DNA of 64,000 nt. Source: Gnetum montanum (lineage: Eukaryota; Streptophyta; Gnetopsida; Gnetales; Gnetaceae). Positions 10,855-21,424 of the stretch are shown piece by piece. Where the stretch lies: NCBI GenBank assembly GCA_015680685.1, contig MNCI01015761.1:97894-161893 (forward strand). The letters are read 5' to 3'. A program made the position numbers and the translations under genes. The notes under the pieces were generated by a model. The model saw only the letters and a program-made list of their open reading frames with translations, did not search any database and was not told where the DNA came from. Every line of letters begins with the position of its first letter. Position 1 is the first letter of the stretch.

Positions 10855-11380
10855 ACTCTCTAACCTTGTAAGTCCCTTAATCTACCTCCATGTCACCAAG
10901 AATGAACCACATAAGGCTCTTCTTGACTCAGGTTCTGAAGTCAACTTAATCTCAAGAGAAATGTATCAATCCTAGAACCTGACCCAACTCAAGAAGAGCA
11001 ATATTCAACTAGAGCTGGCTGACCAGTCCATCACCATTCCCTTGGGATTGGTGGAGGACATCGTTACCACTGTGTGTGGTTGGTCATACCCAACTGATTT
11101 TGTGGTGATAGAAGTCAACAGTAACAATGGTGGCTTCCTAATTATAATGGGAAGGGCATGGCTAAGTACAGTAGACACATGCCTAGGGATATATGATCTT
11201 TCCTTGGAAATATCTAAAGAAAAATATTTATGAAAAGATCAAGAAGAAGAAAGTTCCATGCATCACATATAGTGACTCAGAGGGTGATGACATGGAGGAA
11301 TGCTTAGCATCTCTTGCATGCAACTGGTGTGCCCAAGAAACATATATACAACAGTGCCTGTATGTAGCAAACACACAATA
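10855..11380 (+). pseudogene. pol: Gypsy-1 aspartic protease and linker
   Basis: The frame gives SPLIYLHVTKNEPHKALLDS then GSEVNLISREMYQS, a stop, and ITIPLGLVEDIVTTVCGWSY with IIMGRAWLSTVDTCLGIYDL. The catalytic triad D-S-G is intact, and MGRAWLS stands for the second conserved protease block of Athila/Tat elements. The retropepsin would cut Gag-Pol in the particle. The linker (KKKVPCITYSDSEGDDMEEC) follows and ends in stops before the deletion point. Confidence 0.82.
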
Positions 11381-11570
11381 AGAGAACACCCAGTGGTTGA
11401 CAGCTGATCAGGAAAGTAGCCCACCAACATGCATGGAACGAACTAGGGAGACAACTTACGCTCATAACGAAGGCATAGATTCATTGGAGTATGAGCGTCA
11501 CTAACTTCCATCCCTTAACCTAAAAACATCAATCGAGAGAAGTTGGACACTTATAAGAAATTCAAATAGG

Positions 11571-11603
11571 CACTCATTATTTTGTATCTCTCCCTTTCAA
11601 TTC
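11571..11603 (+). other. Deletion junction in Gypsy-1
   Basis: Up to about 11570 the sequence aligns with the protease-RT linker of Gypsy-2 (19960-19995). From 11604 it aligns with the post-integrase tract of Gypsy-5. RT, RNase H and integrase are therefore lost at this point. Confidence 0.7.
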
Positions 11604-11618
11604 AGTCATGGGGGAGAT
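11604..11618 (+). other. Internal polypurine-like tract of Gypsy-1
   Basis: AGTCATGGGGGAGAT resembles the true PPT AGTCATGGGGGTA at 13531. The same tract occurs after integrase in Gypsy-5 and twice in Gypsy-3. A third AGTCATGGGGGT lies at 12967-12978. Confidence 0.6.
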
Positions 11619-13530
11619 AGCCACCTATCCTAATCATTCGGGGCCCTTAGTTCTTTTACATTTTTTGTTTTACACATTTTTGTTTTACACTTTTTTGTTT
11701 TACATATTTTTATTTTACAAATTTCTTTAACTTTTTTTATTTTTTATTTACAACATCGTTATACTTTTTCCTTTCTTTGTGTGTCTGTGTGTGTGTTATT
11801 CATCTTGTCAAGTTTTTCATTTAATAAGTGTTCTTCATGATGGTATGAACTGTTTTCTATTGGTTGCTAATGTTTGGTTTTTACCTTTAAGTTATGATGT
11901 TGATACTAAGGTATGGTTCTTTTGATATGATGGGCAATGAGTTCATTTCATCCATTCATCCACAAAATTCTATGGTCTCTCTTGGCTTGGAACTATACAG
12001 TCCCTTTCTCAATAATAAGAACTATAACGAATCAGTGACTAGGCATTTCTCAAACTAAGGAAGGACTCAAGGATTGAAAAGGGTGTGACTTCAAGGGAAC
12101 TTGATGCAGTTGTGTTGGCCATTCTCTTAGGTTCTTGGATGTTTTCTTCTTGAGTTCTCTTACCGTTTCGACATTACTCAATTATCAGGCAGCTGAGTGA
12201 ATAAAAATAAAAATAATAAGTCTTTGCATGGTGTGGTTCTCATGCATAAACATAAAATAAAATAAAAAATATTGTGAGAATTAAAAGCACACCCCTTAGA
12301 TGAAATAATCATTTGGGCTACAAGCACTATTATGGAACTAAAAGAAACATGTTTCCTCTAACTAAGGCCCTTCTCGCTTCCCATTCTCTCCTCCTTTGTT
12401 TCATTGGAATGGTAGTGGCTCTTGGGTGAAGGAATTCTTGTTACTTCAAGTGGATGGATTGGCCAAATGCATTGATGCAAAGTCACTAGAGGTGGTTTGT
12501 TGAGGCTGGATTTGGAATGGGATCTGCTAAGTCACATTAACCATGCAATACACAAGGGGCTATACACCACCTTGTTCTTGAGATTCCTTTCCACTCTCCT
12601 CTTTCCATCATTCTTCCTCCATTGTCCACCTCATTGTCGGTTGTATCATTAGTGTATATTTTGGTTGACACATCATTTTATTTTTTGGTAAATTCTTGTT
12701 CCAAATTACATTCCCAAAGCCTATGGACTCTTTGAATGTGGGGTTGTCAGGGCATTAAGGGCATGAGCTTGCTTTGGGGAGGACCCACTAGCATTCCTAT
12801 TTGGTGCACCAGTTAAATTCTTTCCCTTAACATTTTTGGAATCAATCTTATTTTGTTCATTTCCATCTTGACATCCACTTCATTGACGTTACAGTTGCCT
12901 CTTATTCTCCACCTTTCTTGTTCCTTTTCTTTTTCTCCATTCTATCACTACTGGAGGTTCACTCTTAGTCATGGGGGTCCTAACCAAATTTTTTCAATTT
13001 TTTCAATTTTCTCCTAACCCCTACACCTTCGGTAGTCACCACTATTATATCTCCAGATCCATATAATCCATACCACAACTCAACTAATGGACCTTTCATC
13101 GAAGCAAGGTATCAGTTGCATTGAAATTCATTTACCCTTACTAATATAAGATTGTGTTGTGTATGCAAATGGCAATCATACAACAATGGATTGGATCTAG
13201 AGGGAACACTTGGAATGGATTGATGCTAAAGAAATTATGCAAGGAACAAGATTGATGGTGCACATATGGATGGATAACAGAGACATAATCCTGACGTTGG
13301 TAGCAGCAGACTTCTTCTCTCTTCTCTCTTCTCTCTCAGTTGCCAAATAAGGCCTGATGTTAAATGTATAATGTGTTCACTCTTGTTGTTGTGAACACTA
13401 GTTTTGTTTTGTTCTGTTCTATAATGATGATTCGTTCACATGTCATCCCATTCACCATTAGTTCCATCCAAGTCAATAATCCCATACCTTCCCGATATTT
13501 TGTAAGGAACTCGAGGACGAGTTTTTATTT
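11619..13530 (+). other. Gypsy-1 3' spacer, no intact gene
   Basis: Begins with a T-rich tandem run (11650-11720, unit near TTTTTTGTTTTACAC), also present beside the internal tract in Gypsy-5. Later blocks match Gypsy-3 (32780-33200) and Gypsy-5 (55380-55800), including AAGAAACATGT and GTGTGACTTCAAGGGAA. Before the PPT there is a CTCTCTTCT repeat near 13310 and the block CTCGAGGACGAGTTTTTA, shared with Gypsy-4. The accessory ORF of Gypsy-4/5 was not recognised here. Confidence 0.6.
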
Positions 13531-13543
13531 AGTCATGGGGGTA
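13531..13543 (+). other. Gypsy-1 polypurine tract
   Basis: AGTCATGGGGGTA immediately before the 3' LTR; primes plus-strand DNA synthesis. Same in Gypsy-5, and with one base change in Gypsy-2 and Gypsy-4. Confidence 0.85.
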
Positions 13544-14676
13544 TGATGGGATACGATATTGCATGGACCACGATATTGCGTACGCGATATCACATCGTCC
13601 CCTGTGATATTGCATATGCAATATCGCAATGCGCTACCAAGTCTATAAATAAGAGGCAGCTCTCCCTTGTTTCTAATCTAGATCTAGACTCTTAGTGAAA
13701 CTCTAGTAGTTTTACCTCTCCAAAGATATAATAATTTCCATGTGCCTATAGTAGGAGCTCCAAAGTGAATAGATCTTTATTCGAGCAAATATTGTGCTTG
13801 AACACAAGTTTGTGTATGGAAATAAAGATGAACTATTGGATAAACCTTGCAATGCATCGAATAGGCTAAATAGGACTTTAATTCTTTTTATTTATTATTC
13901 ATTATTTAAATGCTTTATTAGTTAATTAAATCTCTCTTAACCCTTCTCTCCTAGTTAAGTGCATTCAGTACGATCGCTTCAAGCACGTGCGTTACGCTTG
14001 GTAATCTCAGTAACGACTAGCATTTGGTAACCAAGGTTGCATTGGTTTAGGGTGTGAATGGTAAGTGGGAATGGATGCTGATGCTAGGTTAATTAAGACT
14101 TAGTTAGTTAGTTAAAGTTAGTTAATTAGCCTCTTCACCCTTTACCTCATTAGCATAGGCAATAAAACATAAAAGACATAAAAATCACATACCTCAGATT
14201 TAATTAACTAATAAATGCTTTATTAGTTAATTAAATCTCTCTTAACCCTTCTCTCCTAGTTAAGTGCATTCAGTACGATCGCTTCGAGCACGTGCATTAC
14301 GCTTGGTAATCTCAGTAACGACTAGCGTTTGGTAACCAAGGTTGCATTGGTTTAGGGTGTGAATGGTAAGTGGGAACGGATGCTGATGCTAGGTTAATTA
14401 AGACTTAGTTAGTTAGTTAAAGTTAGTTAATTAGCCTCTTCACCCTTTACCTCATTAGCATAGGCAATAAAACATAAAAGACATAAAAATCACATACCTC
14501 AGACTTTCTTAACCATACAACTATGAAAACTACAAGTAAGTCTGGGAAGACAATGATTGATTAACCTTAAGTGTTGCATGAGGTGTGTAGGCACTTAGTT
14601 TGTAGAATTTAACTAGATTGTGTGTGTAATGCTCGTATTCGTATGGTTGTTTGTAGGGGTACATTGCCACTCATCA
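13544..14676 (+). repeat. Gypsy-1 3' LTR with internal duplication
   Basis: 1133 bases, TGATGGG to CTCATCA. It contains a 305-base direct duplication, 13911-14215 and 14216-14520; 1133 minus 305 equals the 828 bases of the 5' LTR. The two 305-base units differ at only about four places by eye, far fewer than the two LTRs differ from each other. Confidence 0.92.
13911..14520 (+). repeat. 305-base tandem duplication inside the 3' LTR
   Basis: Both units start TGCTTTATTAGTTAATTAAA. The first ends in TTTAATTAACTAATAAA at the junction. TTAGTTAATTAA-like runs at both edges offer short homology for slippage or unequal exchange. Confidence 0.9.
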
Positions 14677-14681
14677 GTAAA

Positions 14682-15724
14682 TATACTTGAAAATGGCCCT
14701 AAATGCACTTGAAAAAAATCATTTTGTGAAAAGAATGAACAAGGGAAACTTAGCCCCATAAGATTGTTGTAGAGGCCAATCAAGAATAAAGTGTTAGCAC
14801 TGGCTATGGGGGGCATTTTCTATAAGTAGGAGGAGATCATTTCTCTTTCATGTACAGTAAGAAAATAATCTTAATGAGTGAATAAGTTTTAGATGATTGA
14901 TGAATTCAAATGTTCTTGAAGTTTAATGTTTTAAATAAATAATCTCTCCACTATCTCATCACTTTCTTACTCTATTTTATTTCTCTCATCATTCTAATTA
15001 ACATTCGCATTACCATTCAACAATTTCTTCAAAACAATTCAATTTTATCCTTTAATTTGCTAAGATGTTAAGCATTGCATGAATGAAGTTCACTCTTTTA
15101 AGATACAATAAAAATTATGTGTTAAAATTTATTTGTGGGGAAAAGATAAAAAACCATAATCATGGCAATTAAAGCTACTATATAACACATTTTTGTGGTC
15201 ACCTAAAGTGAATGTGATGAATGCCACTATCAAAAACTTGTCCATACCTTGCAGGATTTGAATATCAATATTACATACATGAAGTAAAGTGGATTTGGAG
15301 AAATAATTAAGAAAGTAGAAAAGAAAGAAAGATTCTAACATGTTTCCTTAAATGGCATTCCATGGGTTGTGTTTTACCAAATCATATATGTTAACTCTCT
15401 ACATTGTCTCTTTATTTATTCCTTGGTTTTCATAACATCATTTTTAAAAACTAACTTCAACAAGTAGACATATATTATATATATCTCTATATTGTGGTTG
15501 AGAGGATCTACATTCAAACATGATTATTGGCTGACGAACAAAACTAATATTTGAATCATACAAAACTTATGGATGAGGAGAAGGGAATCTTACTTTTAAA
15601 GTAACTTCAACCTACTCTTGCTTCCTCTAACCTTTCTCCATTTCCTTTTCTATCATCACCTTTGTTAGAATATGGTCATAACACGATATACAATTATCAA
15701 TTTTGTAAATAATCAAGATTATTC
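14682..15724. other. No intact gene; possible LTR scrap
   Basis: AT-rich spacer between Gypsy-1 and Gypsy-2. Near 14740-14890 there is a TATAAGTAGG and nearby CATTTTCT/CTTTCATG that resemble a promoter end of an old LTR, but no ends can be fixed. Confidence 0.35.
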
Positions 15725-15729
15725 ATAAT
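15725..15729. repeat. Gypsy-2 target-site duplication, left
   Basis: ATAAT, identical to 21420-21424 on the other side of the element. Confidence 0.9.
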
Positions 15730-16564
15730 TGATGAGTTGCGATATTAGATCTATGATATCAGGTTCGCGATATCAGATCCCACCAAATGATATCGGACAT
15801 GCAATGTCAGAACCTATCTCTTTGCCTATAAATAAGAGATGGGGGCACTTGGTTTCAAGGAGTTTTTCTTAGTCCCTTACCCGAACTCTTGCAATTTTTC
15901 ACTTTTAGAGTTAGAATTATTTCTGAGTGCCCATAGTAGAAGTCATCAAGTGAATGGATCTTTATTCGAGCATTGTGTACTTGAGCACACGTTATGTTTA
16001 GAAATAAAGACGAACTCTGTTATAAACTTTGCAACATTCAGAATAGCTTATTTATTGCATTTGATGTTATTTACAATTATTTAATGCTTTCATTAGTTAA
16101 TTGATGTTGTTTGTATAGAATTATTAATTTTCAACAAGTAAGCACACTTAGTACAACCACTTCGAGCATACGTGGAACACTTGGTAACCTAGTAACAACT
16201 AACATTTCGTAATCCCAGTAGTGTTACACTAGTTCATGATGTGTCTGGCAAGTGGGAACAGATGTTGGTGTTAGGACTAGCTAGAGCATAGTTGATTAGT
16301 TAAATTAAATTAGTTACTCACTTATTTTATTTCTCCATTTTGAGCACCAAGAACAGAAAACATAAAAAACCATGAAAATCACATACCTCAAGTTTAATTA
16401 ACCATACAATAGTGTCGTACAAGTAAGCTTGGGAATACATGGATCACATAACCCATCCTTGTTCTATGAAGGTGCATAAGCACTTAGTCCTTGGAGTTCA
16501 ACCAGATTGCGTGTGAACGCTCATATTCATATAGTTGGGCATAGGGATACCTAGCCACTCATCA
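15730..16564 (+). repeat. Gypsy-2 5' LTR
   Basis: 835 bases, TGATGAG to CTCATCA. GATATC or GATATT repeats lie at 15740-15800 and the TATA box at 15827-15834. The R-U5 part carries the paired TTGGTAA blocks (about 16176-16215) common to all five Gypsy elements. Confidence 0.92.
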
Positions 16565-16583
16565 TTGGCATTGTTGCCAAGGA
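16565..16583 (+). other. Gypsy-2 primer-binding site
   Basis: TTGGCATTGTTGCCAAGGA follows the LTR directly. It differs from the Gypsy-4 site by transitions only; tRNA-Asp type. Confidence 0.8.
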
Positions 16584-16703
16584 CTTTGGTGTTTGTACAT
16601 TTATTAGAACTTAGGAAATCCTTACATCATTGGAATGAACCCTTAGGTTTAGTGACCCTACAATCATAAAAAAAAGAGAGTATTGCACACTAAATAATCA
16701 ATC

Positions 16704-19015
16704 ATGTCTCCTTCTTCTTATGAGAGTGCTTCACCGCTTAGGTCTAACACAATGAACAATTGGAGGTGTAGTACACATGATAATCTACCAATACCTTAAT
16801 AGTTTTTCTTGGTATATGCATATCTTAATGAGTATGTACTAGAATTTACATTTATCCTCCACTAGGATGAACAACTGTGATGGCATGATTTAGAAGGTAA
16901 CATAGTGTTACTTCTCGATCACTCAATCCCAAGCATGCTTCTTTGTGCTCTCACACGAATTAGTATGCATCATTTACAATCGAAGTACATTATGCATGAA
17001 AAAGATTTGAGGGATTATTGACAAATGGAGGCACAACGCCAAAGGGACCTACAATAGGAGAGACATTACAAATCTATGAAGGGAAAGTGGTCTTAGGATG
17101 TCTTGTATGTCATAAGTGAAAACAAGGGTGGTGAACTTGCCTAGGGAGGTTTTCCTCTTATTAACTTTGGTCAAGGAGTTGTGTATCAGAATCTTTACTC
17201 AACTATTCATAACCCAGGTTTTGATACCAATGGACACAAAGGGTCTGAAAAAGGAACATGAACAAATGACAATGACAGACATTCTGATCGTAACCACGAT
17301 TGAGGCTACGACCACCAAAGAGAAAGTGATAGACGTTGTCATAGTGTCAGTCCTCCTTCCTCTTCACCTGCATCATCTCCTTCTCCCTCTCCTTCTAAAT
17401 TTAAATGTAGTCACAAAGAGAAAGGCCATGAGGACAATGGTAAGCGAAATAGAGATCATAGACAAGATAGTTGAGAAAGGCGACAAGGGCATTCGAGAGA
17501 GACACATCACAAAAGAAGGGAGAGTAGGGAATAGCATAGGCATCATAGATGCCATAGATAGTATGATCATGATGAACCCCTACTTGCCACCAAAAGTATG
17601 TTAGATATAACTAAGGCCATTAGAATCCCAACAAGGAACCAAAAAGATAGTAGGATCAAAAGACTAGACATGAACAACATCCCATGATTTGAAGAGGAAT
17701 ACAATGCTGATCCTCAAAACCATCTACAAGAATTTCATGATGCATGTACCTTGCAAAACATAGAAAATAAGTGGCAAAAACTAAAGTTTTTCCATGGACA
17801 CTGATCAAGGAAGTGGAAAGCTAGTACCAGTCCTTAGAACCAGAATTCATTCATCAATGGAGTACCATGTTGGACCTGTTCATCAATAAGTATCAAATGT
17901 ACTCAATGTGTCCAACTTGTGTAAGAAAATCCAAGGATGGAAACAACGAGGACATGAACCCTTGGATGTTCCCATGGGATGATATTATGCATTACTACAT
18001 CGTTGCCCTAGCCATGGTTACTTGAAAAGGAAACAACTATGCCATCTCATGGATGGGCTTAGGTACAAAATGCGAAGAACCCTTGGGACTTATGCCCAAG
18101 GAAGGTTATTTGAGCTTAGAGTCAATCAAATACAAAGATTATTGGAGCAAGTTTCCAAGGAGGAAGGTGAGTTACAGAAAAGAGAAATTATGGAGGAATA
18201 TAATAGAGACCCTTCCCTTTGAAAGAAGGAAGTTAAATTTTGTGAAGATGAAGAAGAGTCACCACTTGAAGAGATGGTGAATAGGAAGACTTTGCTTGTT
18301 CAAAAATTTGCATCATAAATATTAGCAAAGGTAGATCAAATGTGGAATTTCCTAGATGATAAATTTCAAACCATTCTAAAAATAGTAGAGGAGTCTAGAG
18401 AGTAGGGTAGTGACTGAGAGAGAAGGAAAAAGAAAGTAGCTAAATATGCACGTAACAAGGGTAAGGGCAAAGTTGCTGTCATTGAGGAGGTTGTGGATTC
18501 AGACATAGATAATGATGGAAAATGTTAGATATGCTAATATGACCATCTTAAATAATGTTTCCTAGTAGTGTGACATCTGCAAGAGTCTGGAGTGTATGCA
18601 CTAAACCCACAATTAAATAGATGGCAAACACCTCAAAGGTTACCTTATCCTTAGGGTAACCTAAGGCAATTTTACCAACCCTTGACATATTATCCAAGTA
18701 GAACTACACCACAACCAAATGAGTAATATCAACAATGGCAACACCCATAATCATGGGAAATGCCATTACCATGTCAACAATACCCTTATCGTCAACCTGA
18801 CCTAGATGGGTACTACGTACAGGAGCCAATCTCTCCATGTGACTCCACTAGTCATGTCACTCCTTAGCCTCACTACCAGATCCATGAGTACTATAGAACT
18901 CCTTCTGGGGGTGATGTTCCACAAACATATTCTTCTTCTCATCCAACTACACCTCTTCCACCCTTAACTCCATTACCACTTGCTCCAACTATGTACAGTG
19001 AGCTTCTTACCCATT
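16704..19015 (+). pseudogene. gag: Gypsy-2 gag
   Basis: ATG at 16704 gives MSPSSYESASPL, as in the sister copies. A His/Arg/Asp/Ser-rich tract is at about 17270-17440 and the capsid-like core from 17598 (MLDITKAIRIPTRNQKDSRI, LDMNNIP). The later core is at 18022-18222 (LCHLMDGLRYKMRRTLGTYA). The zinc knuckle at 18523-18558 reads C-stop-IC-stop-YDHLK-stop-C. At least two frame changes and many stops inactivate it. The open 162-codon frame at 17116-17604 is a shifted reading of this gene. Confidence 0.82.
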
Positions 19016-19219
19016 TGTAGCAACGTAATGCTACAAGGGCTATCAATCCTTAACCTACTGTTGGTTCAAATAATTGATTAAAGAAAAGACCTTTCTTTAA
19101 AACCAACAGTCCAACCAAGTCCTTATATCCACAAGCGGCTAATTGTCCAAATGCCTCACCATCATTTGAACCTTAGGAGCTTCCTTCGAACCAAAGACTG
19201 TGCCCAACACATACTGTCA

Positions 19220-19720
19220 TGCTAACCCACACCATTACCAATTAGATTAAAGATTTCCATATTCCTAGGAAATTATCTAATCTTGGAAGTCCTCTTATAT
19301 ATTTACAAATCACTAGGAATGAGCCTTGAAAAGCTCTTTTGGATTTAGGTTCTAGTGTTAACTTAACCTCTCAAGAAATGTACAAAGCCTGGAACCTACC
19401 TTCACTAAAAAAGAGTAACATTTGTTTAGAGTTGGTCGACCAGTCCATCACTATCCCATTAGGACTAGTGGAGGACATTGTCACCAGTATTTGTGGGTGG
19501 TCATATCCAGCTAATTTCCTAGTGATTTAAGTGAACAACTATAAGGGGAACTTCCCAATCATAATGGGAAGAGCATGGCTAAGCATGATTGTTGCATCCC
19601 TAGGAATACATGATCTTTCCATAGAGATATTAAAAGAAAATGTATTTGTAAAGATCAAGAAGAAGAAAGTTCCATGCATTGCATACATTGACACAAGGTG
19701 CAACTGCGTGCAGAAGTGAT
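19220..19720 (+). pseudogene. pol: Gypsy-2 aspartic protease
   Basis: One frame reads ALLDLGSSVNLTSQEMYKAW, VDQSITIPLGLVEDIVTSIC, then after one stop GNFPIIMGRAWLSMIVASLG. The active-site triad D-S-G is D-L-G here (TCA to TTA), which alone would abolish activity. The linker VPCIAYIDTRCNCVQK follows. It is otherwise the best preserved protease frame in the window. Confidence 0.82.
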
Positions 19721-20264
19721 TTTTACAATATTTAACACTGCCTACATGCAACTAGTATGCACAAATAATAGATATAGAAAGATGCCTATATGCAGTAGCC
19801 ACAAGATAGGAAGACACCCAATGGCTGACAATTGACCAAGAGAGTAATTCAACTATATGCATGGAATGAACTGAGAGCTTAAGTTGTGCCTACATCGATA
19901 GCATAGATACATTAAAGCAAGTCCATTGCCAACTTCCAAGTCCTTACATCAAAAATATCAACTAGGGGAAGTTGAAAATTCTTGACGAGTTTAAGCAAGA
20001 GCCCCTCGAATTAAAACCATTGCCCATTGGTATGGAATATACATTTCTTAAGAATGAAAAATTGGTAATAATCAATGCTAAGCTCACTCCTCAACAAAAA
20101 GAAAACTACTAAAAATGGTAAAGAAATGGTCGAAATCCTTTGCTTGATCATATCCTGAATTAACCAAAATAGATCCTAGGATATGTCAACATAGAATTTA
20201 CATTGACCCCTCCATGAAGCCTTGATGACAACCATAAAGATGACTGAACCCAAAGCTTAATCAA
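19721..20264 (+). pseudogene. pol: Gypsy-2 protease-RT linker
   Basis: Short coding echoes with stops: TQ-then-DTQWLT, PLELKPLPIGMEYTFLKNEK, then INAKLTPQQKE and SYPELTKIDPRICQHRIYI. These match the segment before RT in Gypsy-5 (58940-59160). Confidence 0.65.
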
Positions 20265-20605
20265 GTGGTTAAAGAAGAAATTGAACAACTTCTAAAAGAC
20301 AGGTTCATCTATCCCATTGCTAACAGTGAATGGGTTAGCCCATTAGTCATTGTGCCTAAAAAGGGAGGTAAATGGAGGGTGTGTATAGACTTTAAGCTAC
20401 TAAACATGGCAACATTTAAAGACCATTTCCCATTGCCATTCGTTGAGAGAGTCTTAGATACCATTGCAAAGCATTTCTATTATAGTTTTCTGGATGGTTA
20501 CAATGGATACAATCACAAGTCCTTGGGGAACATTTGCATATAGGCAGATGCTGTTTGGCTTGTGCAATGCCCTAGAAACATTTCAATATTTGGTTCTAAG
20601 TATAT
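20265..20605 (+). pseudogene. pol: Gypsy-2 reverse transcriptase, N-terminal part only
   Basis: MVKEEIEQLLKDRFIYPIAN, then SEWVSPLVIVPKKGGKWRVC and IDFKLLNMATFKDHFPLPF are the fingers and first palm strands of a Gypsy RT. SFLDGYNGYN holds the first catalytic Asp region. After a frameshift the sequence gives FAYRQMLFGLCNAPETFQ-like residues and stops before the FMDD motif. The sequence then joins AGTCGTGGGGGTA, the PPT. Confidence 0.85.
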
Positions 20606-20618
20606 AGTCGTGGGGGTA
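20606..20618 (+). other. Gypsy-2 polypurine tract
   Basis: AGTCGTGGGGGTA. The internal deletion ends within a few bases of it, so little more than the bare tract remains upstream of the LTR. Confidence 0.85.
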
Positions 20619-21419
20619 TGATGAGTCATGATATTGGATCCATGATATCGAGTTCCCGATATCGGATCCTACCAAGTGATATCAGACATGCGATGTTAGA
20701 ACCTATCTCGTTGCCTATAAATAAGAGATGAGGGCACTTGGTTTCAAGGAGTTTTTCTTAGTCCCTTACCCGAACTCATGTAGTTTTTCCTTTCCAGAGT
20801 TAGAATTATTTCTAAGTGCCTGCAGTAGGAGTCACAAAGTCAACACCTTGTGTCCAAAAATAAAGAAGAACTTTGTGATAAAGCTTTCAAGATTCAGAAT
20901 AGCTTATTTATTGCATTTGATGTTATTTACTGTTATTTAATGCTTTCATTAGTTACTTGATGTTTTTTTTATAGAATTATTAATTTTCAACAAGTAAGCA
21001 CACTCAATACGACCACTTTGAGGATACATGGAACACTTGGTAACCTAGTAACAACTAGCATTTGGTAATCCCAATAGTGTTACACTAGTTCAGGATGTGT
21101 CCAACAAGTGGGAACAGATGCTGGTGTTAGGACTACTAGAGCATAGTTTATTAGTTAAATTAAATTAGTTACTCGCTTATTACATTTCTCCATTCTAAGA
21201 ACCAAGAACATAAAACATAAAAAATCATAAAAATCACATACCTCAAGTTTACTTAACCATACAATAATGTCGTACAAGTAAGCTTGGGAAGATAATGATT
21301 GCATAACCCATCCTTGTTCTGTGAAGACGCATAAGCACTTAGTCCTTAGAGTTCAACTGGATCATGTGTGAATGCTCGTATTCGTATGGTTGGGCATAGG
21401 GGTACCTAGCTACTCATCA
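20619..21419 (+). repeat. Gypsy-2 3' LTR
   Basis: 801 bases, TGATGAG to CTCATCA, TATA at 20716-20723. It is 34 bases shorter than the 5' copy, partly from a gap near 20840 (the GAATGGATCTTTATTCGAGC block is missing). Confidence 0.92.
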
Positions 21420-21424
21420 ATAAT

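Larger units (their letters stand above)
7309..14676 (+). mobile_element. Gypsy-1: Athila-type element lacking RT, RH and INT
   Basis: A 7368-base element with both LTRs, PBS, gag, protease and PPT. The 5-base flanks are ATAAA (7304-7308) and GTAAA (14677-14681), a target duplication with one mismatch. The region that should hold reverse transcriptase, RNase H and integrase is missing: the protease-RT linker runs into the post-integrase spacer near 11571-11603. Compared with Gypsy-5 this removes at least 2.5 kb. It is a non-autonomous structure, whether it moved in this form or was deleted afterwards. Confidence 0.9.
15730..21419 (+). mobile_element. Gypsy-2: Athila-type element cut inside RT
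   Basis: 5690 bases with LTRs at 15730-16564 and 20619-21419, PBS, gag, protease, part of RT and PPT. The exact ATAAT duplication proves the ends. RT stops near its first third to half and runs straight into the PPT, so RNase H, integrase, spacer and any accessory ORF are gone. The LTRs resemble those of Gypsy-1 in their GATATC palindromes but form a separate subfamily. Confidence 0.93.

Noticed and set aside
17116-17604. 162-codon Leu/Val/Thr-rich plus-strand frame
   Set aside because: It is a shifted reading of the decayed Gypsy-2 gag, whose true frame gives the His/Arg/Ser tract here.
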